Notes under the pieces: generated by a model
Told to the model about the DNA's origin: nothing
The model's database searches: none
The model's input: only the letters and a program-made list of their open reading frames with translations
Assembly (NCBI GenBank): GCA_963921195.1
Contig: OY992537.1
Coordinates: 36,069,410-36,133,409, forward strand
Direction: 5' to 3'
From: Pegoplata infirma
Lineage: Eukaryota > Arthropoda > Insecta > Diptera > Anthomyiidae
Length of the DNA: 64,000 bases
Translations under genes and position numbers: made by a program
Shown: one piece after another, positions 1 to 10,501 of the stretch
Position numbering within the stretch: the first letter of the stretch is position 1
Layout: every line of letters starts with the position of its first letter

Positions 1-60
1 TCACAGACAGACGGATCCGATTTTGCCCGATTCACAAATTAACAGCTATTTTGGTTTGGA
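1..60 (+). repeat. GTCY-type repeat fragment (lineage C)
   Basis: The window opens with a short CAGACAGACGG tract followed by sequence ending in TTTTGGTTTGGACT. The same order (GACAGACGG next to a TTTGGACTGC stretch) is seen in the lineage C copy at 17440-18030, so this is probably a truncated copy. It is short and the match is partial. Confidence 0.3.
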
Positions 61-2194
61 CTAAAGATGGGCGCGAGAGTGAATTTTAACTCACACACGC
101 TCATGAAATAAAAATATCCGTTACCTGGGTACAGAAATGGACTTTCCATTCCCGAATTGCCCTAGAAAAATTTGTTTATTGAATAAAAAAAAATTGGCCG
201 GTTAGAGGTTTAATAGAACAATCAGTTTCCACCATTATTGGAGTTCATCTTAAAATAAGCAAACTAAAAACGCATTTAAAGCCCTATTTGTTATCATTAT
301 CAATAAAATATTTTTTTCACTTTCAGATTGCTTTCACATGCAACCTCTTTTTAACCTTTCTAAATGCAATAATAAAAAATAAAATATATTTTTGTTTCTG
401 CAACAAATTCCATTAGTTTGCGTTTTTACAACAACTAAACAATACTCACACCAAAAGTCCAAAAACAAAAAAAATAAATAAAGAGGGAAAACATAGTTCC
501 GCAATTTGCACACATGCACCAAGGGTGCTCCCATGTTAAGACATCCCAACTAACAAACAAGCGTTGCAACCAATCTAACTAGCCAGCTAAACTGAACAAA
601 AAATCATATACATAGTATACGTGGTGTGAGGCCAAAAACGAGAAAAAAGCAAAAACAGTAACAATTTTTCCAAGATTTTTCGCTTTGCCTTTTTTTGTTG
701 TTGCTTTTTTGTTAATATCATGCAATGCGGGAGAAAATTCCAAAGCGTTTAAATTTGCATGCGTGCAACATGAAGCGTGCAATTTTTTCCCAGTTTCATT
801 TTTTTATAACTTTTCTTCTGTCGCTATTTTACGTTTTGTTGCTACAAACTCTAACTTGTATTATTGGAAATATAGCAGCAGCATGCCTGCAGGCTAAAAA
901 CTGTAGAGGAAAAACAAGGAAAAAATAAGAAGAAAAAAAGTTGCCAACTAAATTATTATGCATCTAAATTTCATGGCAATGAGACGACATATCACCTAGT
1001 GAGCGTATGAGTGACTAGGTGAGTAAATAAGTGACTTCTATGATATTATACGTACCACAATGATAATTTATGGACACGCATAATAATGGTGAAAGAACTA
1101 AATATGCAGATGAGTAAGAAGAAGTAGAAAAAAATCTAGAAAAATGGGTTAAACGTGTCAAAGTAGTTAATGTGTGACCAGAAAAGAAATAAAAAAAAAT
1201 TAAAAAGAAATAAAAATAAAAGAAATGTTAGCGAAGATAAATTAGAAAAAGTAGATAAAAACACTTACATAGGAAAAGAAATTGTCACTGTCGAAAAGTT
1301 CAAACTTCATTTTTGAGGTTTGTCGCAACTGGTCATTCAGTTGTCACAACCGGGGTCCGCATAAAGTATGCATTGGCCGCCAAAAAGTCAACGTAGTAGA
1401 ATTAACCACAAAGGTAACAATAATTCCTAATTTACAAAATCGATACAAAATCCAATTTTCCGAATCGGAATGGGATGAAACCAAAAGAAAATGAATGTTG
1501 ACATTTTACATAACTAAATCTTCGAGGCTTTTTTTTGGTTCTGTGGTAGAAGTTTTTTACACGCATTTAATGTTGATGATTTCAAAACATTCAAAAATTT
1601 GTATACTTAAAATGTCCTGCTTTAGAGGACACTGGTTAATTGTCATGTGGGATCCAGCGTCCGGTATGAATTTTGATGCAATCGATCCAGTACCAACTTA
1701 CTAAAAGCCAAATTATTAAAAATTAATCACTGTGCAGCGTTGCGTATGATTGCTATTTAAAGGCAATTACAAAATTAAGTATACGCCTCCTACAGTTTTT
1801 AAGTAATTATTATTATAACTTTAATAAAAGTTCATCAATTTTAAATGCGTGTAAAAAAATCTAGCACTGACCTAAAAAAAACCTTGAGGGTTTTGTTATG
1901 GAAAATATAAACTTTTATTTGACTTTGATTTCATCTTCTTCCGATTTCTGTTATTGCGCTGTGTTATTATCAAACATGTATTTTTTGCAAAAATTGATGT
2001 GTATGTAATTTATCATGCTTAATTTTAAGTTTAATGGCGTCCAGATTAAGTAAATATTAAATTTGCTATAGAAGTCGAAATGGAAATTGAAATTATTAAA
2101 AGACTTTTTTTAATATTTTTTTTTTTAATATTTTACAGTCAATTTTTTATAAGCTTAAACACAAAAAAATTGCAATAGTTTTTATTCAGTTCAC
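61..2194. other. Gene-free AT-rich stretch
   Basis: I see no coding similarity, RNA gene or clear repeat ends here. Open frames are short, AT-driven and lack recognisable motifs. Parts (for example 1280-1700) are less simple in composition and could be unique host DNA, but nothing supports an exon. Confidence 0.5.
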
Positions 2195-3491
2195 GGTGAA
2201 AAATGTTCGTATATGGAAACATATACGAGGATATATGGCTACATATATGAAGATATATGACCATATATGAACCATATATGGAAACATAGGTACATGTATA
2301 AACATATGTGTGGTCATACATAATTATGTATGAATCATATACGTCCATATACGTAAAGTGAACCCATATGTAAATATATGATTGGCCATAAAAAATAATA
2401 TCTGTGCAAGAACTGGATCTCTCGGTTGCATACAGGCCAGTCGATTTGAACTTTTGACCCTAAAAGTGACCTAAAAACACTACAAAGCTTTAGCCTAAGT
2501 CTAAAATATCGTGGTGTTTTTGGCGGTTAAAGTAAATACTTATGTGAAGACTTCATTTAAAACGACCCTCGTTAAAATTTGGACGGAGATTGAAATAGTC
2601 GGTCGTTATTATTTTGTAGAGTAAGATATGTAGTTTTCATAAACCAATTACATTTGGAATTTATATGGGTAATTACATTACAGAAGAGGCCAAAGCTGAC
2701 TTTGAAGTTTCGATTTTCCAAAAATTTGTGAAATTACTTTATTTTAAACGACCCTCGTTAAAATTTTAATGGATAAAATCATTTTCCATGATTTTGAAGA
2801 GTTAGATGTGTTCTTTTTGAAAAATATTTGGGGAATTCTTCAAGGGGCAACTTTTTTCCCCTTGACCGATTTTTCCCATTTGTGAAGTTAACCTTCCTAT
2901 GACCATAAGACAAATTCGTGCCTAATTTCTGGAGTCTATCTTATTTATTTTTGACTGCATGGTGTCTTTTACAGCCGGACGGACGGACATTTTGACCTAC
3001 TGACCTTAATTACTATTAAACGTGACTTGTTAGGGATGTTTGGACATTTTTGTTTAAAAATATTACCTCAATAGTAAAGAATCTCGTGTTTATTTGCGAA
3101 TTTATAAAGAAAGTTAAAAATCGGTCGTCATAGCCGATTTTTAGCAAAAAATCGATTTGCGCGACCTTAAACACTTTCCCGAAAAATCTGAAAAAAATCT
3201 CAAAAATACTTTACCCTATAAGCTTTCAAATTATGCTTGAGCCCGGACAACATTTTTTTTTTTGGGACACCCTAATGTACATGTATTGCATATATTTACA
3301 TATGGGTTCACTTTACGTATATGGCCGTATATGATTCATACATAATTATGTATGATACATAATTATGTATGACCACACATATGTTCAAATATGTACATAT
3401 GTGTCCATATATGATTCATATATGGTCATATATCTTCATAAATGTAGCCATATATCCTCGTATATGTTTCCATATACGAACATTTTTCCCC
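2195..3491. mobile_element. 1.3-kb TIR element with ~195-bp TATATG-rich inverted repeats
   Basis: The left end (2195-2388) and right end (3288-3491) are long imperfect reverse complements, rich in CATATATG blocks. They share GAAAAATGTTCGTATATGG at the outside and TTTACGTATATGG/AGTGAACCCATATG further in. The ~900-bp interior has no coding signal. It carries the phrase ACGACCCTCGTTAAAATTT twice (from about 2560 and 2744) and a short GGACGGACGGACA tract near 2978. No target duplication is evident, so the superfamily is unassigned. It is a non-autonomous DNA transposon or fold-back element by structure only. Confidence 0.7.
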
Positions 3492-3764
3492 GGGTTATCA
3501 AAAAATTTCCAACGACTCAAACAAAAACGAAAATTTTTTAAATACAGTAGAAAATTTTGCATTTTTTGACCTCCAATTCCTCTTAATTTTTTACTTTGTT
3601 ATGTTATTAACGAGAAAAAAATCATTTCATCCAGACAAGTATGTGACCTCAAAAAAAATTGTGAGGCCTGCCCAACAGACAAATCAATATTTTTTACAAA
3701 GAAAAATTATAAAAAATAGAAAAAAAGAAAAAAAAGCCAAAACTAAAAGTGTATACTTAATTTG

Positions 3765-4110
3765 ACCCAAAAATATGCATTTATTTATAGCAGAATACTA
3801 GCAAAATATGCAAAAATAAGCATTTTCAGCAAATTATGCAAAAAATATTTGCAACATACAGGAAAAAACATGAATTTGCATGAAAGTCCTCTCCTAGCTC
3901 ATTACTAGGATTGTTATTTCCATGCAAATGCATGTTTTTTTTTGTCGATAGTCTAAAAGCGATATCAACCAATTATTTTTCCGAATCAAGAAATTTGCGT
4001 TAAAATGGCATCGATTTGTTTTTGCATATTTTGCATATTTTTTAAAATCATATTTTGTGCATATATCCAACTTTTATGTGCATATTTTGGCATAAATTAG
4101 CAAAAGAACA
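3765..4110 (+). repeat. TGCATATTTT-rich interspersed repeat, copy 1 (partial)
   Basis: It contains CCATGCAAATGCATG, GTCGATAGTCTAAAA, AATGGCATCGATTTG and repeated TTTTGCATATTTTG. The same phrases in the same order occur at 59165-59715, and reversed at 45130-45560. It has no coding capacity. The family is not recognised. Confidence 0.65.
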
Positions 4111-4148
4111 AATTGAAATTTATTTGTTTTAAAAACTCTTTTAAATTA

Positions 4149-4983
4149 AACAAGTAAAAAAGTTAAATTCGGCCTTGCTGAATGTAGTGATACCCTCCAC
4201 AACTTCAAAAAGATTATTGCACACAACTTTATTTAAAATAAAATTACTTTTGAAAAAAAACTTCCGCGAAAAAAAATTTTGGTAAAAAAAAAATCCGCGA
4301 TTTTTTTCTTTTTTTTTGTCAAAAAATATGTTCGTACTCGTTTAAATACCATTTGTTGTTCAATTATGTTAACATATGTCAACCAGAAGCCGAATTAAGG
4401 CATTTTGTATTTTTAGGTTATGTTGAATGTACTGAAATTTTTGAGGTGTGCTTACATTTTCGTTCATAACTTTTGAACCGCTGAACCGATATCGCTCAAA
4501 TGCAATACCAAACTTCTCGGGAGAACTTCCAATAAATATGTTAAGTTTCAGTCATCTCTGTGCAATATTTTGTCCGCGACAGCATTTTCCACAGACAGAC
4601 AGACGGACAGACGGACATCGCTAGAATGTCTTAAAATCGATCAGGCATCATGAATATATATACTTTATGGGGTCCCAGATCGATATTTCGATGAGTTACA
4701 AATGGAATGACAAACTTACACAGAGAAAAATAAATTTCCAACTGAATTTTTCAGTTGCATCAACTCAAAATTCGGTTGCTGCTACTACATTTTGATGTGA
4801 CTAACGAATTTTATAGACAGTTGTAATAACAACATTTTGTTGTAACTATTGATATTAAGTTTTTTCAACCTTAATTCAAATGCATCCACCGATTTTTTGT
4901 TGCAACAACTGAATTTCAGTTGGAAATTAGCAAATTTGTTTTCTGTGTGTATATTATACACCCTCTATCACTAGAGTATATAT
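4149..4983 (+). mobile_element. GTCY element lineage A (DINE-1/mini-me-like), disrupted copy
   Basis: The left end ACAAGTAAAAAAGTTAAATTC is followed by ATACCCTCCAC, the conserved block TTTTGAACCGCTGAACCGAT, the CAGACAGACAGACGGACAGACGG tract at 4594-4618, then CGATC...ACTTTATGGGGTCCC and ATACACCCTCTATCACTAGAG. The same blocks occur in at least six other places in this window. The order and the GTCY microsatellite match mini-me/DINE-1 elements of Diptera (established family; assignment inferred). A 231-bp MITE sits inside the copy, and a palindrome (4984-7524) cuts its right end, whose last bases GAGTGGAGGGTATAAAA reappear near 7616-7632. Confidence 0.75.
4719..4949 (+). mobile_element. 231-bp TA-flanked MITE (CACAGA ends)
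   Basis: The ends are CACAGAGAAAAATAAATTTC and its imperfect complement ending TTTTCTGTGTG, with TTCCAACTGAA next inside on both sides. The flanks are TA. Removing the insert restores the order CAAACTTA-TAT-ACCCTC seen in intact lineage A copies, which supports a TA target. A second copy, inverted, lies at 55069-55315. The TA target suggests the Tc1/mariner group (inference). It has no coding capacity. Confidence 0.75.
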
Positions 4984-7524
4984 CGTCCATTCCACCAGAC
5001 ATTTGGTAATTTTAGGCATTTTTTGACCGAGGGTCTTCCGATTTTTGTTATTTTTTTCATACAGATACTCTATGGAGCCAATTTAAAATTTCATTAATCA
5101 GATCGAAAATATTTGAAAAAACTCGCCATTTTATTCACGATTTTCGTTTTAAAAAAAGTCAAAAAAATGCAAAATCTGTGTAACTTTGAGCAGCTGTATT
5201 TTCTAAACTACATATCGCATTTTAACAATCCATAGCGCATACGAATGGTATGTAAGTCTATTTTGATATCTTATAAACTAAAAAAATATCGGTGGTTTAA
5301 AAGTGCATTTTATATGCAAATGCAGTTTTGAAGTGCATTTTGCGAAACTTTTACCCCTTTTAATAATTTTGCTACAAAAAAATGTTTTCATTACAATGGA
5401 CCGAGAATGTATGATATTTTTAATATTATTTTTAAAAATACTTCCTTAAGTTTCCCTAATAAAAATTTTTATATTTTAAATTATACCAAAATCATGCAAA
5501 AAGACATGTTTTTAAACCGATATATTTTCAAAAGTACTAACCGTATCTCATTGTTTTTATGCACATTAGAAAGGTATTTTTGTCTATTTTTTGCATTTAA
5601 TAACCGCAAATATGTCGATGTTTCAAAAATGCATTTTAAATGCAAATGCAGTTTTGAAGTGCATTATTCGAAACTTTTACCCATATGAATTTTTTTTAGT
5701 TATCATATTCGAAAAGCTTACAATTTTTACTACAAAATAATGTCCTCCTAATAATGGACCCACTGTGTGTGATATTTTTTAGAATTTTTTTAAAAAATCA
5801 TGCAATTTTAAAATTTTTTGGTTTTATTTAAAATATTAAATTTTTTTTAAGGAAATTTTAAAAATAGCACACACAGTGGGTCCATTATTTGCAGGACATT
5901 ATTTTGTAGTAAAAATTGTCAACTTTTCGAATATGATAACTAAAAAAAAATTCAAAGGGGTAAAAGTTTTGAAAAATGCACTTCAAAACTGCATTTGCAT
6001 TTAAAATGCATTTTTGTAACATCGAAATATTTGCGGTGATTAAATGCAAAAAATAGACTAAAATACCTTTCTAATGTGCATAAAAACAATGAGATACGGT
6101 TAGTACTTTTGAAAATATAACGGTATAAAAACATGTCTTTTTACATGATTTTGGTATAATTTAAAATATAAAGTTTTTTATAAGGGAAACTTAAGGAAGT
6201 ATTTTTTAAAAAAAAATATTAAAAATATCACACATTCTCGGTCCATTGTAATGAAAACATTTTTTTATAGCAAAAATCCAAAATTTTCCAAATATGCTAA
6301 TTAAAAAAAATTAAAAGGGGTGAAAGTTTCGCAAAATGCACTTCAAAACTGCATTTGCATATAAAATGCACTTTTAAACTAACAATATTTTTTCAGTTTA
6401 TTAGATATTAAAATAGACTTACATACCATTCGTATGCGCTATAGATTGTTAAAATGCGAAAAGTAGTTTAGAAAATACAGCTGCTCAAAGTAACACAGAT
6501 TTTGCATTTTTTTGACTTTTTTAAAAACGAAAATCGTGAATAAAACAGCGAGTTTTTTAAATATTTTCGATCTGATGCACAGTGTCACATTTGGCCAATC
6601 TAGAACGACAAAAATCCAATTTTAATTATATTGACTTGAAATTCGGTATAAATGTTCGTTTTGACTTCGAAAATAACATTATGAAAAATGTGGGAGGCCG
6701 GTTAAGGGCCACGCCCACTTTTTTTAAAATTTGTAATTTTGGTTATAATTTCTTTAAATTTGGTATATATACTCTCAATGACTGTAGAAATAATATCACA
6801 AAAAAAGGGGGCGGTCAGACAACTGCCACGCCCACTTTTTTAAAATATGTTTAAAAAATATGTAAAAACATGGTATACATATCGCCCCACTGTAGTCGGC
6901 GTCGCAGACGGTCGCAAAAGTTACCCGTTGAAATAAGTACTATGGATATTGGTCAATATATCTGAAAAAGTCCGGCGACCAATACGGACCAAACACGAAA
7001 GTTCTATTCCATCAAAAAAAATAAATATATAATTTTCTTTTCAAAAATTTGTATTTTGTTAAAAATTTAATAAAAAATAGAAAAATTTGTTTTAAAACAA
7101 AAGAAAAGATATGACTTGAAGCATTTAAATATCCTTTAAAATTACCAAAAAAGAGTGGATAAATATCTCTTTTTGTTCAAAAGTTACAGCAGTTTAAACT
7201 CGACTTAATTTTTGCGAAATAATGTGCACTAGTTGCAGGATTTTACCAGATGCAACTTTATGCACCCTCCTGTTAGTAACGAACAGAATTATCGATCTTA
7301 TACGATTATTTCTGTGCTATTAGGAATGTTCTATAATACATACAAACATATCATGAAAATCGGGGAACTTTTTTTTTTGATTTTTGTCGTGCTAGATTGG
7401 CCAAATGTGGCACTGTGTGATGGATGAAATTTGAAATTGGCTCCATAGAGTATCTGTATGAAAAATATAGCAAAAATCGGAAGACCCTCGGTCAGATTTT
7501 TTAAAATGACTCATGGAATGAACG
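4984..7524. mobile_element. Long palindrome G (about 1.7 kb without its insert)
   Basis: The left end CGTCCATTCCACCAGACA and the right end TGGAATGAACG are followed inward by reverse-complementary blocks: CCGAGGGTCTTCCGATTTTT with CGGAAGACCCTCGG, GCAGCTGTATTTTCTAAAC with AGAAAATACAGCTGC, and CTCGGTCCATTGTAATG with its complement. The arms meet near 5820. ATAT flanks both ends (4980-4983, 7525-7528) and looks like a 4-bp target duplication. No protein is encoded. The right arm carries the Transib-like insert 6578-7417. The end signature resembles palindromes at 8071, 10502, 20800, 28577 and 57936. Confidence 0.8.
6578..7417. mobile_element. 840-bp non-autonomous Transib-like element
   Basis: Both ends read CACAGTG, then 23 bases, then ACAAAAATC (left 6578-6616; right, as complement, 7379-7417). 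Established knowledge: CACAGTG is the consensus RAG recombination-signal heptamer, ACAAAAACC the nonamer, and Transib transposons have RSS-like ends and 5-bp target duplications. Here TGATG flanks both sides (6573-6577, 7418-7422). The uninterrupted left arm of palindrome G at 5093-5108 shows the matching empty site (complement GATCTGATTAATGAAATT). The interior has two GCCACGCCCACTTTTTT blocks (about 6709 and 6824) and no transposase, so it must have been moved in trans. Assignment is by structure only. Confidence 0.8.
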
Positions 7525-7528
7525 ATAT

Positions 7529-8070
7529 ATATATTTCCTTTTATTTATATAAATTAAATGACAGTATAAATATCTTTAAAGTATATAAAAGTTCATATTG
7601 AACATAGGGCGTCTAGAGTGGAGGGTATAAAAATTCCTGAAAATGTTTGAAGGGTATTTTTTATTCAGAACAGCCGAACACAACAAGCTTACTTGTTTAT
7701 TTTTGTTTTTAACAAATTTCCAATTAATTACATGTATGTCATTTCTTGTTTTGTTTATTAAAATCTTTCTGTCTTTCATAATCATTAATTTTTCGCTTTC
7801 AAAACAATTGCACCTTTTTAACCTCCAACAAAAAAAAAAAAAAAATAAAAAAATAAATATACATATTTCCACATCATATTTGTTTTCTGGCTGTATATTT
7901 TTCTGTATTTCAATTCATTGCAGTTAAAACTCCATATAGATTTGCATAGATTTTAATCACACTTTAAAAACAATGAATACTTTTTTTTTTATTTGCTAAC
8001 AATTTTCATTAAGAGTCGGGTATACCTACTGGTATCAAATAGTAACAACACTATCATCTACTGGATATAT
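7529..8070. other. AT-rich stretch with a GTCY lineage A terminus
   Basis: A CTAGAGTGGAGGGTATAAAA end at about 7613-7632 is the displaced right end of a lineage A element. The rest, including an A-run near 7831-7845, shows no gene or repeat structure that I can support. Confidence 0.5.
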
Positions 8071-8207
8071 GGGTGAAATCAAAAAATGTCAACCAAACCA
8101 TGTAATCGTGTAATATCTCATACATGGGTTAAAGTATTCGCATATTTTTTAATGTACAACGTCGCATAGATTGGCGTTCTACATAACTAACAACAATCCG
8201 GATACTA

Positions 8208-8863
8208 CACAGAAAGAAATAAAAAAAAAATTTGAGTAAATTTTTAATACTATTGAGTAAAAAATTACTCAATTTTCCACCAGTAAACGATTTAATAGTA
8301 TTGAGTAAATTTTTAATAAAAATTTATTAAATGTTTGCCAAAAAAATTTGAGTAAATTTTTAATTGACACTATTAAGTGCAGGAACAGAACAAGAAGCAC
8401 CACCTTTTAAAAACAGAACAAGTTTTATTTCACATCGTCGCCGGCCACCGGTTTAATCTGCCAAACCGTATGGAAAAAGTCGTGCCGGGCTTATTCTGTT
8501 TCTACTCTAAAAAAAACAAAGTTTAAAAAAATTTCATATTTTTTTACAAAGAAAAAAAACATGTTTTTTCAAACTTTACCAAATATATTTTTGTCTTAAA
8601 GACATAAAAAAATTTTATAAATATGATTACAAACTTTCATGTATATATACAAAAAACTATAAACTAAACGAGAATTAAAAAAACTAAGACAATTCCAAAA
8701 AAAAATTAGAAAAGCTATTAAATTCTTATTAAATTATTTACTCAATTTGTTTTTAAATTTTTGAGTAAATTTTTAATTGCGTCAATTAAAAAATTACTCA
8801 AAACTTTTTTTAAATTTAAACAAGTGATTACTCAAATTGTTTTTCCCCATATTTTTTTCTGTG
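8208..8863. mobile_element. 656-bp TA-flanked MITE inside element H
   Basis: The ends are CACAGAAAGAAATAAAAA and its complement-like TTTTTTTCTGTG. TA lies on both sides (8206-8207, 8864-8865). Subterminal TTTGAGTAA and TTACTCAAA blocks extend the inverted symmetry, and GAGTAAATTTTTAAT-like phrases recur through the element. The TA target and CACAGA start resemble the 231-bp MITE at 4719, though the interiors differ. Confidence 0.7.
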
Positions 8864-8908
8864 TAGTAAGCTATTTTAAACAAGTTATTTTCATTTTTGT
8901 AGGCCAAA

Positions 8909-9810
8909 TGTAAACTCCGTCGCCAGTAACATTTTCAATTTTTAAACTTTAACCGGTTATATCTTAAAAACCAATAACCCAAACTCTTAATAATTGACTA
9001 CATTTTTAAAGAGGGCATGTTGACGTTCTTAAAAACTATTTTTGTATAGTCATAACTATCTCTTTTACCCATACAAACACGGCTTCAATTGTGTAACGAT
9101 TTTACGACATTTTTTTTCGACATTATGGAACCTGACAATTTTGTTGTTTTTGACGTATTGTGTTTAGAAAAATAATAGGTTATTGCCCCATTTATTAAAC
9201 GCGATGTAATAAAGTATCATTTTGCATCATTGGTTTCAAGTTTGCTCCCTGCATATTAATTTCCCTGTATGAAAAGCTAAATCATAAATGAAAAATCGAA
9301 AAATGCTGTAAACTCCGTCTCCACGTTTACAACAAAACTACTTAGCGTGCATCTGAAATATCGTCATATTTTGACGTATCTAGTTGACATCTAATGATTT
9401 TTTTTCGGAAACCAATTTCCGACAAATAGTTTTCGAAAAAAAGGGCAAAAAGTGACGAAATGTAAACTCCGTCTCTGTAAACTCCGTCAACTTTTTTTTT
9501 TTTTGCGGATTGCATTAAAAAACCATATGAAGTTGTTAAAACCAACGCAAATATTAACACTAGTCATTAAAAAAAGTAAAAAAACTTATTTTAACAGAAA
9601 TAATAATAAATTTATTTTACATTTCCTTAGAAAAATCCTATTAAAATAAAAAATAATTGTAAAATCTTTAATAACAAAAACCAGAAAAAAATCCTAATTA
9701 CAAAAATTGTTAGCAATTACATAAATAAGTGTTTTAAATTACAATAAAATGTTTTCAAAGAAAGTTCAAAAAATTTAATGTATTTTTCTAAGGTGAATGT
9801 AAACTCCGTC
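8909..9810 (+). repeat. Five dispersed TGTAAACTCCGTC motifs
   Basis: Exact 13-mers start at 8909, 9307, 9461, 9476 and 9798, all on the plus strand and all inside element H. Two are only 15 bases apart. The text between them is not repeated, so this is not a simple tandem array. Confidence 0.85.
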
Positions 9811-10204
9811 ACCAAAAAAATCATAAAAATTTCGATAAAATTTGTTTGAAACAGTTTGTAGAAGAGATCTTTTATAGTTATATTAGTAGTGATGTAACAT
9901 ATCGATTTTAATAAAAAAATTTACCAAAAATTAAAATTTTTTGTTTGTACAATTTTGGCTCAAAAACACTGACATTTTTTGATTTCACCCATATATATTT
10001 TTTTGTAAGAGGATTTAAAAAAAAAATTAGCCACAATGTTTTTTTGTTGTTTTTAACCTTTAAATGCACTTAAACTAGTCTCGAGCTTGAAAATTGAACT
10101 TATAGAAACCAAATTTGGTTATATTCAACTTTAATTCAGTTGAGGCAACAACAATTTGTTTGAGATATTAACATATATATTGTCACAAAAAAAACAAGGA
10201 TGGG

Positions 10205-10430
10205 TACCAATTCGATAAAAGTATTGGTATTGGTTTTTAAAATTATATTATTATTGGTAGTGGTATTGGTTTTTATTTTTTTTGTTGAATTGGTATAGGT
10301 TTCGGTATTGGTTTTGAATTATTTAGGAATTGGGTATTGGTATTGGCTTTAGCCTCGAATCGGTATCAGTTTTTATTAAGTATTGGTATTTATCTTATAT
10401 CGGTTTTGGTATTTGTATGCAAAAGGTTTT
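10205..10430 (+). repeat. Degenerate (ATTGGT)n microsatellite
   Basis: ATTGGTATTGGTTTT-like units recur about a dozen times with substitutions and short AT interruptions. They look like an old GGTATT-type simple repeat. It lies between two fragments of a TTGTCACA-containing MITE remnant and just left of palindrome A. Confidence 0.75.
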
Positions 10431-10501
10431 GTCATTAATATTAATTAATTTAACTTACATACGTCGTCCTTCTGTCCGCCCCACAGTGGAGAAAAACATA
10501 T

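Larger units (their letters stand above)
8071..9990. mobile_element. TIR element H with ATAT flanks
   Basis: The left end GGGTGAAATCAAAAAATGTC and the right end GACATTTTTTGATTTCACCC are near-perfect complements, each flanked by ATAT (8067-8070, 9991-9994). The span includes a later 656-bp MITE, so the original element was about 1.26 kb. It holds five copies of TGTAAACTCCGTC but no coding signal. The flank and GGG start resemble the palindrome group with GGGGCATTCC ends. Confidence 0.75.

Noticed and set aside
1282..1704. Possible small exons in two adjacent 70-residue frames
   Set aside because: No splice-site context, domain or codon pattern that can be supported.
5407..5688. 93-residue open frame and its mirror at 5952-6134
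   Set aside because: They are the two arms of palindrome G translated from opposite strands.
5755..5885. Second RSS-like CACAGTG/CACTGTG pair at the centre of palindrome G
   Set aside because: No nonamer at 12 or 23 bases and no target duplication; it is internal arm sequence.
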